Origin: Desulfuromonas sp. AOP6
GTDB taxonomy: Bacteria > Desulfobacterota > Desulfuromonadia > Desulfuromonadales > SZUA-540
Reading direction: 5' to 3'
Assembly: GCF_009731355.2 (NCBI RefSeq)
Contig: NZ_AP022810.1
Span: forward strand, 2,446,001-2,510,000
DNA length: 64,000 nucleotides
The translations under genes and the position numbers were made by a program. The number at the start of each line of letters is the position of its first letter. Within the stretch, counting starts at the first letter, position 1. Shown piece after piece: positions 15,384-23,858 of the stretch. The notes below the pieces were generated by a model that had not been told where the DNA came from, ran no database searches, and saw only the letters and a list, made by a program, of their open reading frames with translations.

Positions 15384-16796
15384 ATGAAGATCACCTTCCA
15401 GGGCGCCGCCCGCACCGTGACCGGCTCCCAACATCTTATCGAGGTCAACGGCAAGGCCATCCTTCTCGACTGCGGCCTCTTTCAGGGTAAACGCAAGGAA
15501 GCGTTTGAGGCGAACCGCAGCGCTCTCTGTGAAGGGAGCTCTATCGACTGCCTCATCCTTTCGCACGCACATATCGATCATTCTGGGCGCATCCCCTGCC
15601 TGGTGCGCAATGGCTTCAAGGGGGACATCTTCTGCACGTCAGCGACACGGGATCTGTGTGCTGTCATGCTCATGGACAGCGCCTTTATTCAGGAGAAGGA
15701 TGTCGAATATGTCAACCGCCGTCGTCAGAGAAAGCGGCAGCGTCTGTTTGAACCTCTCTATACGCGGGAGGATGTGGCCCGTTCGATGGACTGTTTCGTG
15801 GGTCTGGGTTACAACCGCCGCCACCAGCTTTTTCCCGGCATTGACCTGACGCTGGTCGATGCCGGTCACATGCTCGGCAGCGCCCATGTCATTCTCGATA
15901 TCGATGACCGCGAGACGGGGCGACAGCAGCGTCTAGTATTCAGCGGCGATATCGGCCGCCCGGACATCCCCATCATCCGCGATCCGGTGCCGCTCCGCGA
16001 GGGGGCGGACATCCTGATCATGGAGAGTACGTACGGCAACAGAACCCATCCAGCCTACCCTGATTCGGAACGGGAGCTGGAACACATCGTTAACGAAACT
16101 GTCGGCCGTGGCGGCAGCCTGCTAATCCCCGCCTTTGCTGTGGGCCGCACGCAGCAGCTGGTCTACGCCCTGCACAGGCTGCACAACGATGGCGCTATCC
16201 CCGACCTCCCCATTTTTGTCGACAGCCCCCTGGCCACCCGCACCACCGAGATTTTCCGGCTGCATCCCGAAGTCTACGACGCCGAAATCCGCGAGTTTCT
16301 GCTGACAGACGACGACAAAAACCCTTTCGGTTTCGGCATGCTGCAGTACACTCAGACGGTGGAGCAGTCAAAGGCGCTCAACAACCTGAAGGTGCCGGCA
16401 ATCATCATCAGCGCCAGCGGCATGCTGGAGGGGGGACGTATTCTGCACCACCTGCGCAACCGTATTGGCGATGCGCGCAACACCATTTTGCTGACGAGCT
16501 GGCAGGCACCCAACACCTTGGGGCGCAAGCTGGTGGAGCAGGAGAAGGACATCCGTATTTTTGGTGAGGATTTCCACGTAAATGCCCGCATCGAGTTGCT
16601 GACCGGTTTCTCCGGCCACGCCGACCGCGAAGGGCTGCTGGATTTCGTCCGGGTCATGGCCAAGAAGCCGCGGCGGACCTTCATCGTCCACGGAGAGGAT
16701 GAGGCCGCGACCAATCTGGCCCAGGCCCTGCACCAGGAATTGGGCCTCAAGGAGGTCAGCATCCCCGCCCCCCAGCAATCCGTTACTATCGATTGA
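15384..16796 (+). CDS. Metallo-beta-lactamase fold beta-CASP RNA nuclease
   Basis: A 470-aa protein. The MBL motif HAHIDHSGRIP gives zinc ligands. Later metal motifs are DAGHMLGSAHV and GDIGRPDIP; the beta-CASP part includes MESTYGNRTH, RTQQLVYAL and SASGMLEGGR, with GFSGHADREGL and FIVHGE at the end. This is the bacterial relative of CPSF73/Ysh1 and TTHA0252, an RNA nuclease. ATG at 15384 (MKITFQG) is preferred because AAAGGATGGCC precedes it; a start six bases earlier is possible. Confidence 0.9.
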   Translation: MKITFQGAARTVTGSQHLIEVNGKAILLDCGLFQGKRKEAFEANRSALCEGSSIDCLILSHAHIDHSGRIPCLVRNGFKGDIFCTSATRDLCAVMLMDSAFIQEKDVEYVNRRRQRKRQRLFEPLYTREDVARSMDCFVGLGYNRRHQLFPGIDLTLVDAGHMLGSAHVILDIDDRETGRQQRLVFSGDIGRPDIPIIRDPVPLREGADILIMESTYGNRTHPAYPDSERELEHIVNETVGRGGSLLIPAFAVGRTQQLVYALHRLHNDGAIPDLPIFVDSPLATRTTEIFRLHPEVYDAEIREFLLTDDDKNPFGFGMLQYTQTVEQSKALNNLKVPAIIISASGMLEGGRILHHLRNRIGDARNTILLTSWQAPNTLGRKLVEQEKDIRIFGEDFHVNARIELLTGFSGHADREGLLDFVRVMAKKPRRTFIVHGEDEAATNLAQALHQELGLKEVSIPAPQQSVTID

Positions 16797-17153
16797 GGTG
16801 TCTTCACCTTCTGCCATGGCTGAAACCATTCTGGCAGAGTGCGGAGATCTCCTGATCTTTTTTGACCATCTTAACGCTGTAAAACCGGCGCTTTCCCCCT
16901 CTTGTGCCTTCAACATTCGACAAGACCGTATCTTTTGGGGCCACAGATGTGTATTATGTAAACAGTTTTTCTCCTTTCTCTCCCTTCGCCAAGACCCTAT
17001 GCCTCCGCGAGACATACCTTTTCGGAGTGAATCGTCCTGCTGCCATGCTGGAAAACCCTGCATGGCATTCGCCAATTGTGCCCCTTAGAATCCCTCTCTC
17101 TGCTGGATTTTATCGGCCACCATTTGGTCAACCCCAAAACAGGGAGCCCCGTT
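16797..17153. other. Intergenic stretch without a gene
   Basis: Nothing I can support. Small ORFs here lack ribosome sites and protein-like composition. It may contain the promoter of the zinc-ribbon gene. Confidence 0.4.
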
Positions 17154-17543
17154 ATGGAAAGCACCACGATGACGATCGGCAGCACGATCAAGGCCCGCTG
17201 CACCAAATGCCGCAAAAACACGGACCACTCGCTTATCTCTCTGGCCGGAGACACCCCCGACGATGTGCAGTGCTCTGCATGTGGGCGTTCGCATAAATAC
17301 AGACCACCCACGGTGACGAAAAAAGCGGTCACCCTGCAGGAGAACGAGCGTCAGGAGTGGGAGTCCCTGAACACCACGCTGGATCACTCCAAGGCGACGG
17401 ATTACAGCATGACCTCGGCCTATAAGCCCAAGACGCAAATCAATCATCCCCGGTTCGGGCTCGGCTTCGTCATGAGGGTAGCGGGTACGCAGAAAATTGA
17501 AGTCCTCTTCGAGGACGGCCGAAAGATGATGCGCTGCAAATAA
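17154..17543 (+). CDS. Small zinc-ribbon protein, conserved hypothetical
   Basis: A 129-aa protein with a treble-clef or zinc-ribbon pattern: IKARCTKCRKNTDHSL then VQCSACGRSHKYRPP (CxxC...CxxC). The C-terminal part NHPRFGLGFVMRVAGTQKIEVLFEDGRKMMRC is an SH3-like, CarD/PcrA-tail-type segment often found in small nucleic-acid-associated proteins. The start at 17154 follows AGGGAG. Function unknown; a transcription or RNA-related role is plausible from the fold. Confidence 0.72.
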   Translation: MESTTMTIGSTIKARCTKCRKNTDHSLISLAGDTPDDVQCSACGRSHKYRPPTVTKKAVTLQENERQEWESLNTTLDHSKATDYSMTSAYKPKTQINHPRFGLGFVMRVAGTQKIEVLFEDGRKMMRCK

Positions 17544-17606
17544 CGAAAAACAGAATAAGGGGTGAACCTCCGCAGGAGCGTCGCCCTTCAGGGGAATAAA
17601 ACACGT

Positions 17607-17819
17607 ATGAAGATTTGTGAACTGTGTGAAGAGCAGGCAAAAAAATCACGCAACGGCAAGCCCCATGGCGGGCTGGTCAAGATGGATGAGCCCCGATTTT
17701 TCAGGGGGGAGAATCCCCGGGGGTTTGAAGAGCAAGACTACCAATGCCTAAGCTGCCAGGCGAAATTCACCCACAGCACCCATAAGAACGATATTCCCTG
17801 GACGCTCTGGCAGGGATAA
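17607..17819 (+). CDS. Small CxxC protein
   Basis: A 70-aa protein with CELCEEQ at the start and CLSCQAKFTHSTHKND later, a possible zinc finger. The ATG at 17607 has AGGGGA about a dozen bases upstream, so the SD is imperfect. It follows the zinc-ribbon gene by 63 nt and is perhaps in one operon. I do not recognise a family. Confidence 0.6.
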   Translation: MKICELCEEQAKKSRNGKPHGGLVKMDEPRFFRGENPRGFEEQDYQCLSCQAKFTHSTHKNDIPWTLWQG

Positions 17820-17834
17820 GGCGGTTGGCCTGGA

Positions 17835-18905
17835 TCACCTCGCCTGCCGCAACCAGGCTTCGAAGCGCTCACGTGGTCCGCGGGAGAGGATGCGACCGAA
17901 GGTCTGAGGGTCGTAAAGATAGAGGCAGTGACGGATGACGGTATAGGGACTGAAGGAGTTGTCGGGGTTTTCTTCCAGGTAGTCCTGGTGATAATCCTTC
18001 ACCGTTTTAAGGTTTTCGATGAGGCTCTTGTGCAGGTCTGACTTTTGAAAGCCCGGATTCATCTTGAGGATGACCTGCACAAAGTTGTCGACCTTGTAAT
18101 CGGCAAACTCGAAATCCCGAAAGAAATGCCCGACAATGCGCAGAAAGCTGAAAGCGTTGATGGTCTTGCCGCTGACCGCCGCCAGACCTTCGCCGTTGAC
18201 TCCCTCGCCGCTGTTGGCCACATCGCTCACCGGAGTAGCCGTCTCCTGCTGCAGCAGCTCCTGGGTGGCATTGCGGATCTCGCGAAACTCGCGGTCGGCA
18301 AGCTCGAAAAGGGCCGAGAGAACATTGATGCGGCGCTTGAGGTCATTGGGGATTGACTTTTTGTACTTGATCTTATGATCCAGCACGCTCCAGGCATCCT
18401 GAATCAGGGAGCGGATCTGTACCTCGAAAGGATAGGCGGCAAATGTGTGGCTGCCAAAACGAGACGCTATTTCCGTTTTTGGCGCCAAGTCCATATGCAA
18501 ACCCTTGTAGCCGAACAGATCCTCCGTGCTTTCCAGGGCCGTTATTTTGTCGGTGACATCAATAATGCGGAAATGTTCCTTCAGGGATTCGAAAACGGCA
18601 CCAACCTGGTCGTCATAGAGGCAGACGATGCGAATACCGAGCAGATCCGAGATATAGTCCTTGATCTCGTAGGGAATCTCATCAGCTTCGAGCTTACTCT
18701 GATATTTGCGCTGAAACTTCTTGACACACTCTTCCCTCTCCTTGATCCGCCCTTCGATCTTGGTCACTTCCTCGATACCGGAGTCCTTGAGCATGGCCTT
18801 GATGACGCGGATATAGGCGTTCTTGGCCTCTTCAAAATGACTCCTGTTACTATCGTAGAATTTGCGAAAAGCGCGTTTTTCCTGTTCAAAATCGAGCGAG
18901 GCCAA
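17835..18905 (-). CDS. RelA/SpoT-type (p)ppGpp synthetase domain protein
   Basis: A 356-aa protein. A RelA/SpoT nucleotidyltransferase core is visible: ISDLLGIRIVCLYDDQVG, FGYKGLHMDL, PFEVQIRSLIQDAWSVLDHKIKYKK. No HD hydrolase, TGS or ACT domain is present. The C-terminal 150 residues are helical and unassigned. It is longer than RelP/RelQ-type small alarmone synthetases. Likely acts as a stand-alone alarmone synthetase, though some such proteins are toxins or make pppApp. Confidence 0.82.
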   Translation of the reverse strand: MASLDFEQEKRAFRKFYDSNRSHFEEAKNAYIRVIKAMLKDSGIEEVTKIEGRIKEREECVKKFQRKYQSKLEADEIPYEIKDYISDLLGIRIVCLYDDQVGAVFESLKEHFRIIDVTDKITALESTEDLFGYKGLHMDLAPKTEIASRFGSHTFAAYPFEVQIRSLIQDAWSVLDHKIKYKKSIPNDLKRRINVLSALFELADREFREIRNATQELLQQETATPVSDVANSGEGVNGEGLAAVSGKTINAFSFLRIVGHFFRDFEFADYKVDNFVQVILKMNPGFQKSDLHKSLIENLKTVKDYHQDYLEENPDNSFSPYTVIRHCLYLYDPQTFGRILSRGPRERFEAWLRQAR

Positions 18906-19059
18906 GGAGGTCTCCTTCCTGGGAAATCAAGGTATCGGGGATACGGGTCGTGCTGGTGGCACGAAATGACAACAGGAGAAGTATAGCAAGAAAGTCAACG
19001 ATGACATTTTACGGCAGACGACAAGGCAGGGAGGCTACTAAGGGATGAGGCGGGCTTCT

Positions 19060-19185
19060 TTATTCCAGTTCGGTGTTTTCCGGGGTGGCTTCATCAGTCT
19101 TCTGCTTTTTTTTCTCTTCTTTTTTTGCTTTGCGGGCTAATTCCTTCTGCCGCTTTTCATACCCGTAGTTTGGTTTTTTTGCCAT
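19060..19185 (-). CDS. Small lysine-rich protein
   Basis: A 41-aa basic protein: MAKKPNYGYEKRQKELARKA followed by KKEEKKKQ and an acidic tail. The ATG at 19185 has GAAAGGA upstream. Similar short Lys-rich proteins are found next to cold-shock genes in Geobacter-like genomes, from memory. Function unknown, possibly RNA- or ribosome-associated. Confidence 0.6.
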   Translation of the reverse strand: MAKKPNYGYEKRQKELARKAKKEEKKKQKTDEATPENTELE

Positions 19186-19248
19186 AATACCATTCCTTTC
19201 GAGTTATATACCAAGTCCTGGTTGACGAAATAGAGTCAAGCCCCCTTG

Positions 19249-19280
19249 CGAAAAAAAACCCCGCGAAAATTCGCGGGGTT
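19249..19280 (-). terminator. Terminator of cspA
   Basis: Stem AACCCCGCGA (19257-19266), loop AAAT, TCGCGGGGTT (19271-19280), with an A-run on the plus strand that reads as T-run behind the cspA transcript. Confidence 0.9.
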
Positions 19281-19307
19281 CCTTTATAACCGGATGTCCG
19301 AGCTTAT

Positions 19308-19508
19308 TTATACGCGGCGGACATTAGCCGACTGGGGACCCTTTTGGCCCTGAGTTACCTCAAAGCTGACGCGATCTCCCTCGGCGAGTGACTTGAAGCC
19401 GTCGCCCTGGATTTCAGAAAAATGAACGAAAACATCAGGTCCGTTATCCTGCTCGATAAAACCAAAACCCTTTGCGTCGTTAAACCACTTCACTGTACCT
19501 TCTGCCAT
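19308..19508 (-). CDS. cspA: Cold shock domain protein
   Basis: A 66-aa single CSD protein. RNP1 is KGFGFIEQ and RNP2 VFVHFSEI; it begins [19 protein letters not shown] and ends ANVRRV. An RNA chaperone binding single-stranded nucleic acid. The ATG at 19508 has GGAGAAAAAA upstream; an in-frame ATG at 19520 is unlikely. A long leader with a terminator-like hairpin precedes it. Confidence 0.95.
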   Translation of the reverse strand: MAEGTVKWFNDAKGFGFIEQDNGPDVFVHFSEIQGDGFKSLAEGDRVSFEVTQGQKGPQSANVRRV

Positions 19509-19564
19509 TTTTTTCTCCATGTTCCGCGTTGGGAACTTTCCTGTTGTGCAAATTCTGTTGGTCC

Positions 19565-19605
19565 CAAAAAAGAAAAAACACAGGCCCAAGTGGGCTTGTG
19601 TTTTT
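19565..19605 (-). terminator. Terminator-like hairpin in the cspA leader
   Basis: In the minus direction, a 15-bp stem (19591-19605 with 19574-19588, one G-T pair) closed by a 2-nt loop is followed by TCTTTTTTGGG, about 60 nt upstream of the cspA start. It is either the end of a small RNA or an attenuator. Confidence 0.65.
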
Positions 19606-19775
19606 GATCCAGCCTGACACCTTGTCGAACTGGTGAGCAACTAAACTTACACAAACTTTCTTAAGTGCGGTCACACTATCATGCGCCCCCTCCGATTGCA
19701 ACCTTTAAATCCTTATTTGATAAAAGTTTTTTATTTATCGGAAATTCTCGGCCCGTTAACCGCCACTTTGTCCAC

Positions 19776-21026
19776 CTAGGCCGTGGCAAACAGACATTTC
19801 AGGTAGCGGCTATCGGGAAAGTCAAGAGGATGATCGAGGGCATGGCCGCTCTCCATAATTCCCTGCAGGGGGCGGCCGGCTCGGATAGCAGCGGCGCAAA
19901 CGGCCTCGCGAAAATCCTCAGGGCTCACAGGGTTCGAACAGGAGGCGAGGACTATATTCCCACCGGTGACCAGCAAGCTGACACCCAGGTGGGCAAGGCG
20001 GCCATAGGCGTTCAGCGCTTCCTTGACCTGGCTTCGACGCACGGCAAAGGCGGGCGGGTCGATAATCACCATATCGTACTTTTGGCCCTGTTTTACCAGT
20101 TCGGCCATGGCTCTGAAGGCATCGTCCTGAATGGTGAGATGGCGGGCCGCCGCAATGGCCGGCACCTGGGCATTGAGGGCAAAGTTGCGTTTTGATGATT
20201 CCAGCGCCTGGCCGCTCTGATCGAGGCTGGTTACCTCGACCGCTCCGCCACGAGCCGCGGCGAGGGAAAAGCCGCCGTTATAGGAAAACGCGTTGAGTAC
20301 CCGCTTGCCCCGGGCCAACTGCTCGACCCGGGCCCGGTTGTCGCGCTGGTCGAGAAAGAAGCCGGTTTTCTGCCCGTGAATGGGATCCACTTCGAAACGC
20401 AGTCCGTTCTCAAGACAGGTCAGCATGCCGCTGAGTGGGTCGCCGTAAAGAATCTGACCGTCCCTGAGGCCGTGAAGGTAGGCGGGATGCTCCTGCAGTC
20501 CCCGGCTCAGGCGCAGGACCAGCCGGTCGAGAGGCTGCTGTTCCAGCAGACTCGCCAGGCAGTCGTGCAGATAAGGAATCCAGGCGTGAGTGTAGATTTT
20601 CACTACGGCCGTGGCTCCGTAGCGATCGATGACCATGCCGGGCATCTTGTCGCTCTCGCCATGAACCAGGCGGTAGCCGTCCGTCTGCGTCCCCTGCAGC
20701 GGCAGGCGACGCACCAGCGCGGCGGCGAGACGGTCGGCGAAAAAGGCACGGTCAATGGGTCCGGGTTTACTGGCCCGTAGCACACGCAGACGTATGGGTG
20801 AGAGGGGATCGTATAGTCCCACCGCCACAAAACGCCCCTTGCCGTCATAGACCACGCCAAGATCACCGGGCTGGCCACGATGACTTTCAGCCTTGACTCG
20901 TTCGGCGTAGAGCCATGGGTACCCCCTGTGCAGGCTGGCCATGGCCGAGTTGCTGGCCTGCAGCTTCACGGTCTTGCCTGGCATTCGGGCCAGTTCGGCC
21001 AGGAGGGGATGAAGAGAAGAGGGCAT
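19776..21026 (-). CDS. RlmI-like class I rRNA large subunit methyltransferase
   Basis: A 416-aa protein with an N-terminal PUA domain (LHRGYPWLYAERVKAESHRG), a middle domain, and a SAM domain: NAFSYNGGFSLAAARGG, then VTSLDQSGQALESSKRN, and MVIIDPPAFAV with the catalytic-region motif; CSNPV near the end. RlmI (YccW) methylates 23S rRNA C1962. The start at 21026 is chosen for CAGGATAATCCGT before ATG. Paralogous specificity is not certain. Confidence 0.85.
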   Translation of the reverse strand: MPSSLHPLLAELARMPGKTVKLQASNSAMASLHRGYPWLYAERVKAESHRGQPGDLGVVYDGKGRFVAVGLYDPLSPIRLRVLRASKPGPIDRAFFADRLAAALVRRLPLQGTQTDGYRLVHGESDKMPGMVIDRYGATAVVKIYTHAWIPYLHDCLASLLEQQPLDRLVLRLSRGLQEHPAYLHGLRDGQILYGDPLSGMLTCLENGLRFEVDPIHGQKTGFFLDQRDNRARVEQLARGKRVLNAFSYNGGFSLAAARGGAVEVTSLDQSGQALESSKRNFALNAQVPAIAAARHLTIQDDAFRAMAELVKQGQKYDMVIIDPPAFAVRRSQVKEALNAYGRLAHLGVSLLVTGGNIVLASCSNPVSPEDFREAVCAAAIRAGRPLQGIMESGHALDHPLDFPDSRYLKCLFATA

Positions 21027-21212
21027 ACGGATTATCCTGAACAAGGGGGTTCGTGTTTCTGGGTAGGTCACCTTAGCAGACGTGACCGAAAAGATACCAG
21101 CTAAACCTGAGGGGCAGAAAGACGAAGAAGGTCACACTAGCTGTTTTTCGGAACCTGTTTTGATATGATAGAAGTGAGTTCAACCGATGGATACGACCGA
21201 AGGGAGAACACC

Positions 21213-21788
21213 ATGATTAAAAATATCGGCGAGAGTCCTCTTGAAAAGTTTCAGGCTGACGCCAAACGGTTGGCCCAACTAGACCAGAAGGAGCGCCAGA
21301 GCAAAGCCACGCCGAAGGAAGGAATGCAACCCACCAGACCAGACAGCGACCGCGTTACCCTGGGACAAGCCCCTATTGAGGGCGTTGGCTACACGGACAG
21401 CATAAGGGCCAAGGATCTGAGCACGAACTTCATGCTGTTGCGTGACCTTATCGCCCGCACCCTGGAAGATCAGGGCATCGCTACCCGCATCGCCGTCGAA
21501 GGGGGTGAAATCAATTTGAAAACCCTCTCACCGGAGGAAGCCCAATCCTTGATTGCCGAGGATGGTTATTTCGGCGTCGAAAAAACCTCCGACCGCGTCG
21601 TACAGTTCGCCATCGGCCTCGCTGGCAACGACCCCGCTCGCCTCGAAGCCATTCGCCAAGGCGTCGAGGACGGCTTTACCGAAGCAGAAAAGGCTTGGGG
21701 CGGCAAACTGCCTGAGATTTCCTACCAGACCCGCGACGCCATCATGGAAAAACTCGACGACTGGGTTGTTGGCTTTTCCCAACACTAG
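21213..21788 (+). CDS. Conserved hypothetical protein (possibly DUF5610-like)
   Basis: A 191-aa protein: low-complexity N-terminus (residues 1-50), then a region with TNFMLLRDLIARTLEDQG and YFGVEKTSDRVVQFAIGLAG, and a C-terminus with QGVEDGFTEAEKAWGG and TRDAIMEKLDDWVVGF. The pattern recalls DUF5610-type proteins, some of which have been annotated in databases after unrelated hydrogenase names. I do not assign a function. The ATG at 21213 has AGGGAG upstream. Confidence 0.7.
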   Translation: MIKNIGESPLEKFQADAKRLAQLDQKERQSKATPKEGMQPTRPDSDRVTLGQAPIEGVGYTDSIRAKDLSTNFMLLRDLIARTLEDQGIATRIAVEGGEINLKTLSPEEAQSLIAEDGYFGVEKTSDRVVQFAIGLAGNDPARLEAIRQGVEDGFTEAEKAWGGKLPEISYQTRDAIMEKLDDWVVGFSQH

Positions 21789-21955
21789 ATTACCATCTGC
21801 CCAGGGGGGGCATTTCGCCCCCCTTCTGTCATTGCCCCATTTTTCCCCATTCTGATTACACCTATCGTATCATTCTGTCCCGCCCCCATGCATATAGCGT
21901 ATACATTTTCCCTATTATTTACAGGAATTTAGGCTAGTTACAAAACAGATCCTCT

Positions 21956-21972
21956 TGGCACGGGTTTCGCTT
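21956..21972 (+). promoter_or_regulatory. Sigma-54 (RpoN) promoter candidate
   Basis: TGGCACGGGTTTCGCTT, with GG (21957-21958) and GC (21969-21970) exactly 10 nt apart. It deviates from TGGCACG-N4-TTGCW at one position (TCGC for TTGC). Predicted transcript start about 21982, then a leader of about 87 nt to the ORF at 22069. Confidence 0.65.
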
Positions 21973-22068
21973 TGAACAAATCCTGACAGGCCGTCTTAAC
22001 GGAAACATCTATACACCACAACAGCGGCGGGAGCACAGCCCGCACAACTTTGCACAAGGAGACTGGTT

Positions 22069-22200
22069 ATGGGAGAAGCAGCCAAGGCATTCTGGGTCAA
22101 CGAGGAAGAGGTCGAGGAAGTGTGCGTATCAGAATTCGAAGATATTTCTTACATCTGCACCGGCGTACAGGATGAGCAGTGGAAGTTCGGGACGGATTAA
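22069..22200 (+). CDS. Small acidic protein, hypothetical
   Basis: A 43-aa ORF starting MGEAAKAFWVNEEEVEE and ending DEQWKFGTD; acidic, two cysteines. The ATG at 22069 has AAGGAGAC six bases upstream, so translation is likely. It sits between the sigma-54 promoter candidate and a GC-rich hairpin, making its own unit. It is in front of selA but probably separately controlled. No family recognised. Confidence 0.6.
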   Translation: MGEAAKAFWVNEEEVEEVCVSEFEDISYICTGVQDEQWKFGTD

Positions 22201-22219
22201 TCGCTCGATTGAAATATAA

Positions 22220-22244
22220 AACCGGCGGGCGCAACCCGCCGGTT
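22220..22244 (+). terminator. GC-rich hairpin after the small ORF
   Basis: Stem AACCGGCGGG (22220-22229), loop CGCAA, CCCGCCGGTT (22235-22244). No clear T-run, so a weak or Rho-assisted terminator. Confidence 0.55.
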
Positions 22245-22450
22245 CCGATCGTCTCCACAAAGGACCAAAGTCCATTTCCAGGCTCACAACCCCTGGACCT
22301 TAAACTGCCCTCACCCCACCCCTAAATACCTATTCCCGCTTGTGATTCCCCACCATTCGTGGTAGTTTTCTTGCGCCAGTTTGCCGGACATCCGAACAAA
22401 GATAACTCCGGTGCCATTCCTCGTCCCCCCTGAGACCAAAGAGAGACGCG

Positions 22451-23857
22451 ATGGATAAAAACGAGCTTCTGCGCCAACTGCCCGCCGTTGATCGCCTGCT
22501 GAACGCTCCTGCCCTGCAGGCCATGGCTACTGCTTGTCCCCATGTCATACTGCTCGAAGCCGCACAGCAGACCGTGGCCAGTTTGCGCCAGGCTGTGCTG
22601 GCGACCGACGCACACAGTCAAACCATCGACTTGTCGGTGGACGCCGTAGCGAGTCAGGCGGCCCGGCTAGCGGTCCGCAAGCTGCAGCCGTCGCTGCGCC
22701 ACGTCATCAACGCCACCGGCACGCTGCTGCATACCAATCTGGGCCGAGCCCCCCTGAGCGAGAAGGCGCTGGCGGCCATTGATCAGGTCTCACGCACCTA
22801 CTCCAATCTTGAATTCGATCTGCACACCGGCCAGCGGGGGCACCGCTATTCCCATATCGACGAGCTGCTGTGCCGACTCACTGGCGCCGAAGCCGCCGCC
22901 GTGGTCAACAACAACGCCGGTGCCGTGCTGCTGGCGCTGACCGCGCTGGCCCAGGGCAAAGAGGCTATCGTCAGTCGCGGCGAGCTGGTAGAGATCGGCG
23001 GCGCCTTCCGTGTTCCCGATGTCATGGCGGCGGGAGGCGTCCTCCTCAAGGAAATCGGTACGACCAACAAAACGCACCTGAAGGATTACCGCGCCGCCAT
23101 TGGCGAGCATACCGGGCTGCTGCTCAAGGTGCACACGAGCAACTACCGTATCGTCGGCTTTTCGTCCCTGGTGCCGGCCGCTGAAATGGTCGACCTCGGT
23201 CGGGAACACAACATCCCGGTCATGGAGGATCTGGGCAGTGGCATGCTCTTCGACCTCTCAAGCTATGGCCTGCCCCGCGAACCGACGGTGAGCGAGGCGG
23301 TGGCCGCCGGCATCGACGTACTGACCTTCAGCGGCGACAAGCTGCTGGGCGGACCGCAAGCGGGCCTTATTGTCGGTAAAAAGTGGGCGATTGACAAAAT
23401 CCGCCACCACCCGCTGGCCCGCGCTCTGCGCATCGACAAGTTGACCTTGGCTGCCCTGGAGGCGACCTTGCGTCACTATCTCGACCAGCAGGAAGCCCTG
23501 CGCGAACTGCCGGTTCTGCAGATGCTGGCCATGAGCGCGGAGGAAGTCAAAAAACGCGCCCAGCGGCTGCGCCAGAAAATCCGCGCCGCCCTGGTCGCCG
23601 AGATCGACAGCGCCATCGTCACCGAAGCTTCGCAGGTCGGCGGCGGCGCACTCCCCTTAACGGAACTGCCCGGCTATGCCGTGGCGCTCACGCCCAAGAA
23701 CTGTTCGGTGGAAGAGTTGGCCATCCGGCTGCGTCAGGGAAACATCCCGGTGGTCGGCCGCCTGCAGGAAGGGCGCCTGCTGCTCAATCCGCGCACCATC
23801 TTCGCCGCCGAGGAGGTCCTGGTGGTCACCGCGCTGAAGGAGGCGCTGGAGAACTGA
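22451..23857 (+). CDS. selA: L-seryl-tRNA(Sec) selenium transferase
   Basis: A 468-aa PLP enzyme converting Ser-tRNA-Sec to Sec-tRNA-Sec with selenophosphate. Family landmarks: VINATGTLLHTNLGRAPL, the region VVNNNAGAVLLAL, and the PLP lysine in LTFSGDKLLGGPQAGLI. Length matches the bacterial SelA norm (about 460). It starts the selA-selB-selD operon; selB begins 2 nt after its stop. selC lies 18 kb away. Confidence 0.97.
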   Translation: MDKNELLRQLPAVDRLLNAPALQAMATACPHVILLEAAQQTVASLRQAVLATDAHSQTIDLSVDAVASQAARLAVRKLQPSLRHVINATGTLLHTNLGRAPLSEKALAAIDQVSRTYSNLEFDLHTGQRGHRYSHIDELLCRLTGAEAAAVVNNNAGAVLLALTALAQGKEAIVSRGELVEIGGAFRVPDVMAAGGVLLKEIGTTNKTHLKDYRAAIGEHTGLLLKVHTSNYRIVGFSSLVPAAEMVDLGREHNIPVMEDLGSGMLFDLSSYGLPREPTVSEAVAAGIDVLTFSGDKLLGGPQAGLIVGKKWAIDKIRHHPLARALRIDKLTLAALEATLRHYLDQQEALRELPVLQMLAMSAEEVKKRAQRLRQKIRAALVAEIDSAIVTEASQVGGGALPLTELPGYAVALTPKNCSVEELAIRLRQGNIPVVGRLQEGRLLLNPRTIFAAEEVLVVTALKEALEN

Positions 23858-23858
23858 C

